Below, piece by piece: positions 53,471 through 62,747 of a stretch of 64,000 bases of DNA. The stretch covers positions 6,262,001 through 6,326,000 of the forward strand of contig NZ_CP150235.1 in the NCBI RefSeq assembly GCF_037974355.1, read 5' to 3'. Within the stretch, counting starts at the first letter, position 1. Every line of letters begins with the position of its first letter. Under the pieces are notes generated by a model. The model had not been told where the DNA came from and made no database searches. It worked only from the letters and a program-made list of their open reading frames with translations. This DNA comes from Paenibacillus sp. FSL R5-0517 (GTDB lineage Bacteria; Bacillota; Bacilli; Paenibacillales; Paenibacillaceae). A program made the translations under genes and the position numbers.

Positions 53471-54460
53471 CTAAACCGAACGTACAGAGCTGCGCTCGAT
53501 CAGATTAATCGTTAACGTATATGAAGGGTCAACCGCTTCGCCATTGAGCATCTGGAATAACAGATGTCCGGCGAGCGACCCGGCTTCATGCTTCGGCTGG
53601 CGTATCGTTGTCAGCGGTGGACGAACATATTCCGACAACTGAATATCATCAAAACCGATTACGGAGATGTCATCCGGCACTGATATGCCACGCTCTTCCA
53701 ATGCTTTCAGGCCGCCAATGGCCATCTCATCGTTACCGTAAAATACCGCTGAGGGAAGATCACCCTGCATCATCATCATCTTGGTAGCACTGTATCCACC
53801 CTCACGCACAAAGTTGCCGTTCAGACGCCATTTGGACTTTTCTTCAAGTCCCGCTTCCCTCATCGCTCGCAGATACCCTTGGTAACGGAGTGCATTGTCA
53901 TACGAGTTGGATGGGCCACTGATATAAGCAATCTTCTGATGTCCAGACTGGATCAGATGGTTCGTGGCAAGATAACCGCCTTGCTCTCCATCCACTAGCA
54001 CGTTGACCAAATGGTCACTCGACAGTTGACGATCCATCACAATGATCGGAAAGCGCTGTCCCGCAGATTCCACCAGAATATCATCATGGATGTTATGCGC
54101 CAGGATGATGGCTCCGTCTACTCTTTTTTCACGCAAAAATCTCACTGCCGTTGAATCCCGTCCACCCATGGAGCTGCACGCAATCAGGTCATACCCGTTC
54201 GTGAGGGCTACATCCTGTACACTACGGATCAACTCCGAGTAATACGGGCCTGACAGATCGGTCAGGATCAAAGCGATCGTGTTCGTCCGGCTGCGCTTTA
54301 GGTCCATGGCAAAGCCGTTCTTGCGGTAATTCAGTTCTCGTGCTGCCTCAAGCACCTTAGCCTTGGTCTTGGCACTAACCTTGCTATCCCCGCTCAGCGC
54401 ATAGGAAGCAGTCGAGAGTGCTACACCTGCCAGCTTTGCCACATCCTTAATCGTTGCCAT
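53471..54460 (-). CDS. LacI-family repressor of the phosphorylase gene
   Basis: 329 residues. The LacI helix-turn-helix (ATIKDVAKLAGVALSTASYA) and hinge are followed by a periplasmic-binding-like sensor (ALILTDLSGPYYSELI; DGAIILAHN; VIGFDDIQLSEYVRPPLTTI). It is upstream of GH94 in the same orientation. Three copies of one palindrome (one before GH94, two in its own leader) suggest that it represses both genes. The inducer is presumably a sophoro-oligosaccharide or product. Confidence 0.9.
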   Translation of the reverse strand: MATIKDVAKLAGVALSTASYALSGDSKVSAKTKAKVLEAARELNYRKNGFAMDLKRSRTNTIALILTDLSGPYYSELIRSVQDVALTNGYDLIACSSMGGRDSTAVRFLREKRVDGAIILAHNIHDDILVESAGQRFPIIVMDRQLSSDHLVNVLVDGEQGGYLATNHLIQSGHQKIAYISGPSNSYDNALRYQGYLRAMREAGLEEKSKWRLNGNFVREGGYSATKMMMMQGDLPSAVFYGNDEMAIGGLKALEERGISVPDDISVIGFDDIQLSEYVRPPLTTIRQPKHEAGSLAGHLLFQMLNGEAVDPSYTLTINLIERSSVRSV

Positions 54461-54594
54461 TCCACGTTCGCTCCTTCTAAACTAGAACAAATTCTAAGGT
54501 TATCTACATTTTATACGATACATGGTTGGAACAACCACTTCATCCTGTATTATCGTTTATTAATCTTTATACATATCATAGCTATGGATGTCAA

Positions 54595-54608
54595 TCGAAA
54601 CGTTTCGA
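54595..54608. promoter_or_regulatory. LacI-type operator O2
   Basis: TCGAAACGTTTCGA, perfect 14-bp palindrome, 135 bp upstream of the lacI-family start, within its long leader. Confidence 0.7.
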
Positions 54609-54781
54609 GGTGTTCTCAAAAAAAATCCTTGTCTCCATCCTTACGGCACCATGGTTGAATGTGTCCCGTTCCAGTCCGTACCATTGTCCACACCATTCGT
54701 GATGGTTATGACACGTCTTTCAATCTGACGCGCTCTGGACAGTTTATGCCTAACGCAATGAAACTGGCAGTAAACGCCAGA

Positions 54782-54834
54782 TTGAAACGTTTCGACATTT
54801 TCATTATAGTCGGTGTTGATAGCGATTTCAACCA
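54782..54834 (-). promoter_or_regulatory. Strong sigma-A promoter with operator O3 for the LacI-family gene
   Basis: On the minus strand TTGAAA (54831-54826), a 17-bp spacer and TATAAT (54808-54803) are near consensus. The operator TTGAAACGTTTCGA (54782-54795) lies over the expected start site. Transcription from here gives a leader of over 300 nt before the gene; it holds hairpins (CTGGC/GCCAG; ACCAT/ATGGT) but no recognised riboswitch or gene. Confidence 0.7.
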
Positions 54835-54836
54835 CT

Positions 54837-54909
54837 TTGTCCATTTTTCACAGAAAAAGTTGAATTGTCCAATCTGTCCATCCACGTCACTTCATTTATA
54901 GTATATACT
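54837..54909 (+). promoter_or_regulatory. Probable activator-dependent promoter of the Btr-like gene
   Basis: Three TGTCCA-containing sites (54837-54845, 54865-54873, 54874-54882) precede TATACT (54904-54909). The last site occupies the place of a -35 box, which is otherwise missing. The same motif (TTGTCCATG) occurs twice before the binding-protein gene, suggesting that the AraC-type protein controls both. Confidence 0.5.
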
Positions 54910-55002
54910 GCATAATAGTCGAGATCCGAGAATTACGCCAGTATACAAAGGGCATGAATCGAATTATGCCCCTGCTGACATATGTAAGGAGACAGTTATC
55001 TA

Positions 55003-56649
55003 ATGAATATTTCCAAGCCCACGTATCATCAAAAATCGCTGTCCCGCTCCATTTCCTTGCAGAAGATTCAGTCTGTACCGGTTGCCCTGTTCAAGCTGTG
55101 TCATCTGGTGCAGCTTCACGACCGCGAGGCATTCTCCCGCATAGATGAAATGTGGAACACACTTCATGTACTATACGTTGTTACCGCTGGTCAGGCCAGG
55201 ATAATTAGTGCAGAGGGAAAACTCACATTAAATGCAGGATCCGCAGTCGTTCGGCAAGCCGGAAACCTGCTTCAGCACGAGAACAAGCGCGGCTCTCTGT
55301 CGCCCATACAGGGCATTGCGATTGCATTTGATTCCACTGAAAATGATCATCTGTCCTGGCCTTTCGGGTTACCAGCCCCCATTGTGAGCCGCAATCTCGC
55401 TGACAAGGCAGTAGAACTGGTCCAAGCCTGTTCGAAAGGTCAGGATTCCAGTCCTTTCAGGCCACATATGTTGTTCTATGAGTTACTGGACATCTTGCAA
55501 GATCATGTCACCCACTCTGCTCCTGAAGATCACTCCTGGCTCGATAACGTGCTCAGACATATCCATCAGATGTATACACATTCGCTGACCCGCGAACAAT
55601 TGGCACGAGATGCCAATGTGAGTCCCGAGCATTTCTCGAGGGAGTTCAAGAAACATACTGGTCTTACTTTTGTTGAATATGTGACTCGTCTCAGAATCAG
55701 GATGGCCCAAGAGCATCTGTTGATCGCGAATCCTACGCTACAGGAAATTGCACAATTGACAGGCTACAGGGACACGTTCTATCTAAGCCGAAAATTCAAA
55801 CAGATGGTTGGCTCAGCACCAACTCACTATCGGAAAATGCCCAAGAAGATTGTATCGTTGACTTACAACTATACAGCCTCACTTCTGGCACTGGGCCACA
55901 CTCCTCACATGGGAGCGGTAGCAAGCTGGATGGAAGATAAATGTGGTGAACCTGGTCATGAGGGTCATGAAACATTTGAGCAGCATTCCGAATATGAGCT
56001 GGTTAAACATCCAGAGCTGATTGCAAATGCTCATCCTGATGTCATTATCGGATATGCACCACATCCCGGTTCAGATGAACTACGTGTAATCGCCCCAACC
56101 ATTCTGATGCCCTTTGAGGAACTCGATTGGCAGGAGCAGCTTCTTCATCTGGGACGAGTTACCGGGCTTGAATCCAATGCACGGGGGTTATTAGATCGTT
56201 ATCATCAACTTGAGCAAGAAGCCAATCATACGTTGGATCAATGGATGGAAGGAACACGCGGGTCCGCCGTTTGCATATTTATGATCGGAGAGGACGGCGC
56301 TTATATCTATGGTCATGGCTGGGGCAGAGCTTCCCATGTGCTGTATCAATCCCTTGGTTTCACCCCACCCTCACAGATGGTGCAGGATGGGCAGTTACTG
56401 ACAGGGTACGTTCATGTTCCGTTATCCGAGATTCACTTGTATGCAGCAGATCACATGTTTGTTGCCTACCCTGAGGAACCCTCCGAGCGAGAAAAGCTGG
56501 ATAACCTGCTGAATCAGGAATTCTGGGGTACCCTCTCCGCCGTTCGGGAAGGACGTGTATACGAGATCGATGCCGACACGTTCTACGGATTTGATCCTTT
56601 GTCCGTTATGAAGCAATTGCAGCATATCATGCATCACCTAACATCATAA
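55003..56649 (+). CDS. btr: AraC-type regulator fused to siderophore-binding domain (Btr-like)
   Basis: 548 residues. A cupin-like N-terminus is followed by two AraC helix-turn-helix motifs (LTREQLARDANVSPEHFSRE; LQEIAQLTGYRDTFYLSRKF, residues about 195-270). After KMPKKIVSLTYNYTASLLAL comes a full periplasmic-binding domain (PDVIIGYAP; APTILMPF). This layout equals B. subtilis Btr, which senses Fe-bacillibactin in the cytoplasm and activates uptake genes. It lies directly upstream of a siderophore-binding lipoprotein gene with a Fur box. AAGGAG precedes ATG 55003 at a somewhat long spacing. Confidence 0.9.
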   Translation: MNISKPTYHQKSLSRSISLQKIQSVPVALFKLCHLVQLHDREAFSRIDEMWNTLHVLYVVTAGQARIISAEGKLTLNAGSAVVRQAGNLLQHENKRGSLSPIQGIAIAFDSTENDHLSWPFGLPAPIVSRNLADKAVELVQACSKGQDSSPFRPHMLFYELLDILQDHVTHSAPEDHSWLDNVLRHIHQMYTHSLTREQLARDANVSPEHFSREFKKHTGLTFVEYVTRLRIRMAQEHLLIANPTLQEIAQLTGYRDTFYLSRKFKQMVGSAPTHYRKMPKKIVSLTYNYTASLLALGHTPHMGAVASWMEDKCGEPGHEGHETFEQHSEYELVKHPELIANAHPDVIIGYAPHPGSDELRVIAPTILMPFEELDWQEQLLHLGRVTGLESNARGLLDRYHQLEQEANHTLDQWMEGTRGSAVCIFMIGEDGAYIYGHGWGRASHVLYQSLGFTPPSQMVQDGQLLTGYVHVPLSEIHLYAADHMFVAYPEEPSEREKLDNLLNQEFWGTLSAVREGRVYEIDADTFYGFDPLSVMKQLQHIMHHLTS

Positions 56650-56734
56650 TTGTCCATGCGATAGTGATCATAGTTGTCCATGTACAAAACTCACGTCTTC
56701 CTCTATGTTATTAATGAGAATAATAATCATTATT
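56650..56734 (+). promoter_or_regulatory. Btr repeats, promoter and Fur box of the siderophore-binding gene
   Basis: Two identical TTGTCCATG repeats (56650-56658 and 56674-56682, 24 bp apart) abut a weak promoter, TGTACA (56681-56686), 17 bp, TATGTT (56704-56709). GAGAATAATAATCATTATT (56716-56734) matches the Fur box consensus closely and covers the start site. This indicates iron repression plus activator control. Confidence 0.75.
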
Positions 56735-56759
56735 GATTATACATAGGGGGAACAAGGAT

Positions 56760-57788
56760 ATGTTTGCTGCAAAAAAACGATTTTCCGGCTTGCTGCTTAT
56801 GCTCGCCATCATTATGATTCTGGCTGCCTGTAGCAGCGGAACGGGCTCCACTGCCACCGAACAGACATCGGCAACGGGAGCTGAAACGACAACGGCCTCT
56901 TCGGAGACGAACACAGACACGTCGTCCGGTTCGGACAATTCGAATGCTACGCGAATCTACAAGTCATTAAGCGGGGATGTTGAAATTCCGGCTGAACCCA
57001 AACGGATCGTGACCGATATGTACGTAAGTGATCTGCTTGCACTGGGTGTGAAACCTGTTGGTGCTGTTCAATATTATTTGGAAAACCCGTTCTATGCAGA
57101 TCAGGTGGAGGGCATTGAAAGCATCGGTGATCGGGCAGCGGTATCGATGGAGAAGGTCATTGCCATGAACCCGGATCTGATCATTACCTACTCTGACCAA
57201 GCAAGTGAAATTGAGAGTTATCAAAAGATCGCACCTACCGTAGTAATTCCTTATGGTACATTCACCAATGTACATGACGAAATTCGGGGATTCGGAGAGC
57301 TGATGAACAAATCCGAAGCAGCCGAAGCTTGGCTGAAAACGTACGACGAACGGATTGAAGCCGCTCGTGCCAAGGTGAAAACTGTCATCAAACCGGAGGA
57401 AACCTTCTCCATCCTTGAAGTATCCGACAAGAGTTATTATGGATATGGAGATAATTTTGGTCGAGGCGGACAAGCGGTCTATAGTGCTTTGCAACTTGCC
57501 CCACTCGAAATCACCAAAAAAGAACTGATGGGTGACACCCAATGGAAAGAGATTTCGCGTGAAGTTGTTGGTGATTATGCAGGGGATCATATCTTCTTGA
57601 CCGTCGGAGAGAACAATAAAAATTACCAAGGCGACTCCATCTGGCAATCCCTGCCGGCTGTGAAAAACAATCAGGTGTACGAATTGCTGGAAGACCGTTA
57701 CTGGTACTTCGACCCGATTGCAATTCAAGGTCAGGCTGAAGAATTCGCCGATATGATCGTAGAACGTGCGGAGCAAAATCGCAAATAA
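56760..57788 (+). CDS. Iron-siderophore-binding lipoprotein (FeuA/FhuD type)
   Basis: 342 residues from ATG 56760. Lipoprotein signal with lipobox MILAAC (Cys about residue 24), then a Ser/Thr-rich tether of about 50 residues, then a class III binding domain (PKRIVTDMYVSDLLALGVKPVG; MNPDLIITYSD; YGYGDNFGRGG). It binds ferric siderophore outside the membrane. Fur box and Btr repeats lie upstream. No FeuBC-type permease follows; an ABC half-transporter comes next. Confidence 0.9.
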   Translation: MFAAKKRFSGLLLMLAIIMILAACSSGTGSTATEQTSATGAETTTASSETNTDTSSGSDNSNATRIYKSLSGDVEIPAEPKRIVTDMYVSDLLALGVKPVGAVQYYLENPFYADQVEGIESIGDRAAVSMEKVIAMNPDLIITYSDQASEIESYQKIAPTVVIPYGTFTNVHDEIRGFGELMNKSEAAEAWLKTYDERIEAARAKVKTVIKPEETFSILEVSDKSYYGYGDNFGRGGQAVYSALQLAPLEITKKELMGDTQWKEISREVVGDYAGDHIFLTVGENNKNYQGDSIWQSLPAVKNNQVYELLEDRYWYFDPIAIQGQAEEFADMIVERAEQNRK

Positions 57789-57807
57789 CATAAGCATGAA
57801 TACAGGT

Positions 57808-57839
57808 GTCCGGACAGGCTGATTTAGCCTGCTCGGGCA
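57808..57839 (+). other. Intercistronic hairpin
   Basis: TGTCCG..CAGGCT and AGCCTG..CGGGCA form a stable stem-loop without a clear T run, between the lipoprotein and ABC genes. It may stabilise the upstream mRNA or attenuate downstream expression. Confidence 0.5.
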
Positions 57840-57873
57840 TTTGTGTCATATTGAGAATGAGGAGGACTTACAT

Positions 57874-59586
57874 ATGCTTCGCCGTTTCATGTCTTATTAT
57901 CGTCCTTACAAAAGGCTCTTTATATTAGACTTCTCCTGTGCCATCGCCGCCGCGCTGCTCGAGCTGGCCTTTCCACTTGCCGTTAACCGGGTAGTCGATC
58001 AACTGCTTCCGGCTGGCAATTGGTCCATGATCTTGGCGGCATGTGCCTTTTTGCTCGGCATCTACCTGCTCAGTTCCTTTTTCCATTATGCCGTCACCTA
58101 TTGGGGCCATAAGCTCGGTATTAACATCGAATCCGATATGCGTAGAGAACTGTTCACACGTGTACAGAAGCAGTCCTTCCGCTTCTTCGACAACAATAAG
58201 ACCGGGCATCTGGTCTCCCGTATGACCAACGATCTGATGGATATTGGTGAGATCGCGCATCACGGACCTGAGGACTTATTCATTGCCTTCATGACACTCG
58301 CAGGGGCTTTCGGTATTATGCTGGGGATCAACTGGCAGCTCGCTGTGATGACGTTTATCATTGTGCCGCTGATGATCTACCTGTCACTGTATTTCAGTCG
58401 CAAAATGTCCAAAGCATTCAAGCGCATGTTTGCAGATATCGCCGATTATAATGCACGGGTAGAGAACAATGTGAGCGGCATCCGTGTGGTTCAGGCTTTT
58501 GCCAATGAAAAGCATGAAGTAGGCCGTTTCGTTGAGAACAACGAACGTTTCCGACTGACAAAACTAATCACCTACCGCATTATGGCCTGGAACTCTTCAC
58601 TTAGCTTCATTCTGATGAAATTTGTATCCCTGTTTGTACTGGTATGTGGAACCTGGTTTGTCATCCAAGGAAGTATGACTTACGGGGAGTTCATCGCTTT
58701 TGTAATGTTATCCAATGTATTCCTTGGACCAATCGAGAAGATTAACTCCGTCATTGAGACGTATCCCAAAGGCATCGCCGGTTTCAGACGTTATCTGGAG
58801 CTGCTTGAAGCTGTACCGGATGTAGAAGATACACCTCAGGCAAAACCAATTTCGGATGTGAAAGGCGATATTGCCTTCTATAACGTCACCTTTTCTTATG
58901 GAGAACATAAACCCACGTTGTCTGAGGTCAACCTTAATGTTCAGGCAGGCCAGACGGTTGCTCTGGTTGGACCCTCAGGAGGAGGCAAAACGACGCTATG
59001 CAGTCTGATCCCACGTTTCTACGATGTGGATGCGGGACATATCTCCATTGATGGCATTCCCGTGAAGGACATGACGCTGGAATCACTGCGCTCCCATATC
59101 GGGATTGTGCAGCAGGATATTTTCCTGTTTGACGGAACGATTCGTGAAAATATTGCATACGGCAAGCTGAATGCTTCCGATGACGAAATCTGGCAAGCCA
59201 TTCGCCGGGCCCAACTGGAAGAACTGGTACAATCCCAGCCAGACGGACTAGACACCATGATTGGTGAACGTGGCGTAAAACTCTCCGGCGGACAGAAGCA
59301 ACGTCTATCCATCGCAAGAATGATCCTGAAGAACCCGCCTATCCTCATTCTGGATGAAGCCACCTCCGCACTCGACACCGAGACGGAAGCTGCCATTCAA
59401 CTGGCCTTGTCCGAGCTGGCTCAGGGACGTACAACTTTGGTGATTGCTCATCGACTAGCAACTATTAGACATGCGGATCGCATCGTGGTAGTGGAGAACG
59501 GCAGCGTTGCTGAACAAGGAAGTCATGAAGAGCTGCTCGCACGTAAAGGCTCGTACAGCCGACTGCATCAAGCCCAGTTTGGTTAA
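57874..59586 (+). CDS. ABC half-transporter with exporter fold (fused membrane and ATPase domains)
   Basis: 570 residues from ATG 57874 (GAGGAGG 8 nt upstream). Six membrane helices (about 15-310) and an ATPase domain with Walker A VGPSGGGKTT, signature LSGGQKQR, Walker B ILILDEATSALD and H-loop IAHRLAT. It probably acts as a homodimer. Position downstream of a Fur-regulated siderophore-binding protein suggests siderophore handling: either export or, as known for IrtAB/YbtPQ, import by an exporter-fold protein. A general lipid or drug exporter is the alternative. Confidence 0.85.
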   Translation: MLRRFMSYYRPYKRLFILDFSCAIAAALLELAFPLAVNRVVDQLLPAGNWSMILAACAFLLGIYLLSSFFHYAVTYWGHKLGINIESDMRRELFTRVQKQSFRFFDNNKTGHLVSRMTNDLMDIGEIAHHGPEDLFIAFMTLAGAFGIMLGINWQLAVMTFIIVPLMIYLSLYFSRKMSKAFKRMFADIADYNARVENNVSGIRVVQAFANEKHEVGRFVENNERFRLTKLITYRIMAWNSSLSFILMKFVSLFVLVCGTWFVIQGSMTYGEFIAFVMLSNVFLGPIEKINSVIETYPKGIAGFRRYLELLEAVPDVEDTPQAKPISDVKGDIAFYNVTFSYGEHKPTLSEVNLNVQAGQTVALVGPSGGGKTTLCSLIPRFYDVDAGHISIDGIPVKDMTLESLRSHIGIVQQDIFLFDGTIRENIAYGKLNASDDEIWQAIRRAQLEELVQSQPDGLDTMIGERGVKLSGGQKQRLSIARMILKNPPILILDEATSALDTETEAAIQLALSELAQGRTTLVIAHRLATIRHADRIVVVENGSVAEQGSHEELLARKGSYSRLHQAQFG

Positions 59587-59634
59587 GTAGCATGCCCTAA
59601 CAATAGCAACCATCGAAAAAACCAAATAAAGAGT

Positions 59635-59676
59635 AAAACAACCTTCCCTCTGCAAACGAGGTGAAGGTTGTTTTAT
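59635..59676. terminator. Bidirectional terminator between convergent genes
   Basis: AAAACAACCTTC (59635-59646) pairs with GAAGGTTGTTTT (59663-59674), with an inner CCTC/GAGG stem and A/T-rich flanks on both sides. Confidence 0.85.
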
Positions 59677-61257
59677 TCATTTCAGATATCCTTTGGATTT
59701 CCAGAATCGCTTCGCAAATGATTCAGCAGCGTACGGTGGCTCCCCATTCAGTAGATCCTCATTCGCTTGAATGAGCACTTTGCGTCCACGTTCCAGCAAT
59801 TGAACGGCATGCAGTAACTGAGAGCCGCCAATATAATGAATTTCAAGCAACAACGGTTCTTCTTCCTCATCCTCGTTATTCTGAGCCGAGTATTCGATCA
59901 ACACACTTTCCGAGCCGTCCGCATGTTGGTGCAGGGTATAATAGTATTTCTCCACCTGCGTCTCCCCTTGAGCATCCACATACTCTCTTCCAATACGTAG
60001 CAAGGCTGGCTGGGGAACACCATTAGACATCTGACCTGCTTGTCGAAATGCAAAATATAACTCTCCAATCCACAGTCCGTGCCGATCATCATCATAATAA
60101 TCGTCATATGGCTCCACGACAGGCAGTGCTAATAAATCATGGATCAGTTGGTGCGAAATTAAGGAACGGGCATACTGAACATTCGATACAGACTGCAACA
60201 AGGTATTCCATCCTTGCTCGTTTAACTGCTGAATATCAGCAGGTGAGTTCTCCGAGAATACATTCCATTCCGAATTCTCATTGTGCAGATAACGATATGC
60301 CCCTGAGATCATCCAGACAGGTTTACCCTGCTGTACGATATGTTTATCAGGAGAGTTGGAACCTTGATCTGATGGCTCCATCTTAAGCAACAATGCACAA
60401 TTGTGGTCATCCTGAAAATACAGACTGCGGAAATACCCCTCCGTATGCTCATCTCCATAGACGGATGCTCGGCAAAATTGCTCGTCCAACCAAAATTCAT
60501 AGCTGTTCAGTAACTCATCCTCCTCTCTTACAGGCAACAAAGATGGATGAGTAAGACGCTCTATGTTCTCAGCGGTAACCCGATGATCTTCGAACCAATC
60601 CGGCACATCTGGCTCTGATTGTTCAGCATGAATGTACTTTCGGTTGATTACAGGTTGTCCTTGCTGCAGCCTCCTTAACATTTCTTCTCGCCAAGGAAAC
60701 GGCTCTGTATCTTCATCAATCACACATTCAGGAACCAATAACGTCAACATGTCAGAGCCCCGCCATGGTCCGAGATCCTCCCATTCTTCTAGCTGACGCT
60801 TCACATTACGCTGTCCTTGAACCTGAATCTTATATTGCTCGGTACTTACCAGCAATCCACCTTCTACATTCCCTCTCACTGTCAATTCTCCATGATTATA
60901 ATCCCCCCAGAACATATCCTCCACATAGAGATTACCTGTAATATATATTTCCTGCCCACCCACGATCATATAGGGCGTTATGAGATTCCCAAGTACAACC
61001 AGATTGGAACTGGCCGCGTCGGAACTTGTATTTCCAATATAACGATCCACTGTCAGATTTCCGTCAACCAAGATCAAGAAAGGTCCTTCATCCAACAACA
61101 GTTCACTGATATGAAGATCGCCAGAATGTAACCATACTTCCTCGGCTTCAAATTCACCGTTGTGCGCTTCATTCTGAGTGTACATCCAACTTTTCTGAGG
61201 CAATTTCGTATGTATATCTGCAAAAGACACCTTGTGACCTATCTGATGTATGGACAT
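59677..61257 (-). CDS. Large acidic protein with beta-solenoid-like N-terminus, unknown function
   Basis: 526 residues from ATG 61257 (GAGGAG 9 nt upstream; the frame is open 7 codons further without a ribosome binding site). Residues about 40-150 are short strands with repeated G-N-L turns (LVDGNLTVD, VLGNLITPYMIVGGQ, ITGNLYVEDMFWGDYNHGEL), suggesting a beta-solenoid like bactofilin or related polymer-forming proteins. The remaining 370 residues are acidic and Trp/Tyr-rich without a recognised motif. Similar N-termini occur, from memory, in proteins near polymorphic toxin loci, but no toxin gene is present here. No signal peptide. Confidence 0.6.
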   Translation of the reverse strand: MSIHQIGHKVSFADIHTKLPQKSWMYTQNEAHNGEFEAEEVWLHSGDLHISELLLDEGPFLILVDGNLTVDRYIGNTSSDAASSNLVVLGNLITPYMIVGGQEIYITGNLYVEDMFWGDYNHGELTVRGNVEGGLLVSTEQYKIQVQGQRNVKRQLEEWEDLGPWRGSDMLTLLVPECVIDEDTEPFPWREEMLRRLQQGQPVINRKYIHAEQSEPDVPDWFEDHRVTAENIERLTHPSLLPVREEDELLNSYEFWLDEQFCRASVYGDEHTEGYFRSLYFQDDHNCALLLKMEPSDQGSNSPDKHIVQQGKPVWMISGAYRYLHNENSEWNVFSENSPADIQQLNEQGWNTLLQSVSNVQYARSLISHQLIHDLLALPVVEPYDDYYDDDRHGLWIGELYFAFRQAGQMSNGVPQPALLRIGREYVDAQGETQVEKYYYTLHQHADGSESVLIEYSAQNNEDEEEEPLLLEIHYIGGSQLLHAVQLLERGRKVLIQANEDLLNGEPPYAAESFAKRFWKSKGYLK

Positions 61258-61361
61258 ATCCTGACACTCCTCATCCATTAATATATGGATAGAATCTATC
61301 TAATCTACAGATAGGACCACTACCCATTTTTATTATACTAGAGGAAATATACACCATACCA

Positions 61362-61394
61362 TAACAAAAACCCTCATCCGAGTAGAATGAAGGT
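61362..61394 (-). terminator. Terminator of the kinase/binding-protein operon
   Basis: On the minus strand AACCTTCAT pairs with ATGAGGGTT (one mismatch) and is followed by TTTGTT. The rest of the 200-bp gap holds a minus-strand TATAAT (61337-61332), possibly for the beta-solenoid-like gene, without a clear -35 box. Confidence 0.6.
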
Positions 61395-61457
61395 TGAGCT
61401 TGTGAACGACAACAGCTCCAAGCCTATTAAATACATATATGATCTAGTCCATTTTTA

Positions 61458-62747
61458 TCACTTTCCACCCAGAATTGCGTTTGCCTGCTCACGGAAAATT
61501 TTCGCCGCCTGCTCAGGTGTAATTTTGCCAAACAACAGCAGATCATACAACTCCCGCAGCACCGCAGTGACCTCGGGTGCACCTACAGGATCAGGCGGGT
61601 CCATCTGACTGCTGTGATCGGCAACCCAATCAATATAATCAAACACCTGCGCCAGCTCCGGTTCAACCACCAGCTTCATCCGCTCTTTGACACGGGATGA
61701 GACAGGCACACCCCGCTCTCCTTTCAGCAGCAGATTGGCATCCAAATCATTTACAAAAAAGCTGATGAACTTGGCCGCCTCCTCCTTATGTCTGGAATTG
61801 CCCGCGATGGAGAAAAACATGCCAGGCTTCAAAAACAACCCATCCTGGCTGTTTGGCCCAGGCATCGGGGATATCGTTAAGGGTTTGCCATAACGCTGAG
61901 TGGTGCTGATAAATTGGTTGGAATACCCCCAGCTAAACAAAGCCTCTCCCAGATAAAACGGGTCGTTGTCGGGTTGGCCAATGTCGGATGTCCAGATATC
62001 CGGTGCAAAAATAAGTTTCTTCTCCGCGAGCTGCTGCATCCTGCCAAAGTAATCAATAAACAATCCATCATCCTCATAACCCAAACTCTTGCCATCCTCG
62101 GCGTATAGCTTGGAACCATACTGTCTCAAGTAATACGCAAAAAACTGTTCCGGCGTGAAATAAGTTCCCAGATAAATGCCTTTCCCCAGCAATTGCTCGC
62201 CCATACGGTCAAAATCCGCCCATGTCCACGTATCCGTTGGCAATTCAATATCATTGGCCTTCAACACTTCCGGATCATAGATGCTAAGCATGGCGTTAAC
62301 CCCCAAACTGAGACCATAGGTTTTGCCATTCAGGCTACCACTCTCCAGCTGTTCCTTCTCAATATCTGTCGTGTCAATCAGTCCGTTCTGCATGTACGGC
62401 GTCATATCCTCCAACAGTTGCAACGAGCTGTACTGGGACAGATAGGAGATGTCCATCTGGATAATGTCGGGCAACGCATTTCCTGCTGCATGTGGGGCAA
62501 GTTTTCTCCAGTACTCGTTGAAGCTGCTATATTCGTATTCAATGTTTACATGTGGGTTCAACTTTTCATACAGATCGATAACGGCGATTGTTGCATTGTT
62601 GCGAAACTCCCCACCCCACCAAGCGATTCGCAGCGTTATCGGCTCTTCGTCAACGATCATGCCTGGCCTTTGATCCAGTTGGCTCACGCAGCCAGGAAGA
62701 GTCAGCAGAAGACAGATCATGCCTATGGATCGCAATAATCTTCTCAT
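61458..62747 (-). CDS. Sugar-type solute-binding lipoprotein
   Basis: 429 residues with a lipoprotein signal (LLLTLPGC, Cys about residue 20) and an extracellular solute-binding family 1 domain (LRIAWWGGEFRNNATIAVID; LPDIIQMDISYLSQYS). Coupled to the upstream kinase gene by an ATGA overlap. No permease genes follow, so it may act as an extracellular sensor partner for the kinase rather than in transport, or use permeases elsewhere. Confidence 0.85.
   Translation of the reverse strand: MRRLLRSIGMICLLLTLPGCVSQLDQRPGMIVDEEPITLRIAWWGGEFRNNATIAVIDLYEKLNPHVNIEYEYSSFNEYWRKLAPHAAGNALPDIIQMDISYLSQYSSLQLLEDMTPYMQNGLIDTTDIEKEQLESGSLNGKTYGLSLGVNAMLSIYDPEVLKANDIELPTDTWTWADFDRMGEQLLGKGIYLGTYFTPEQFFAYYLRQYGSKLYAEDGKSLGYEDDGLFIDYFGRMQQLAEKKLIFAPDIWTSDIGQPDNDPFYLGEALFSWGYSNQFISTTQRYGKPLTISPMPGPNSQDGLFLKPGMFFSIAGNSRHKEEAAKFISFFVNDLDANLLLKGERGVPVSSRVKERMKLVVEPELAQVFDYIDWVADHSSQMDPPDPVGAPEVTAVLRELYDLLLFGKITPEQAAKIFREQANAILGGK

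Noticed and set aside
54641..54901. Frames of 67 and 80 codons in the LacI leader, on both strands
   Set aside because: They overlap the promoter and operators, have no ribosome binding site and resemble no known protein.
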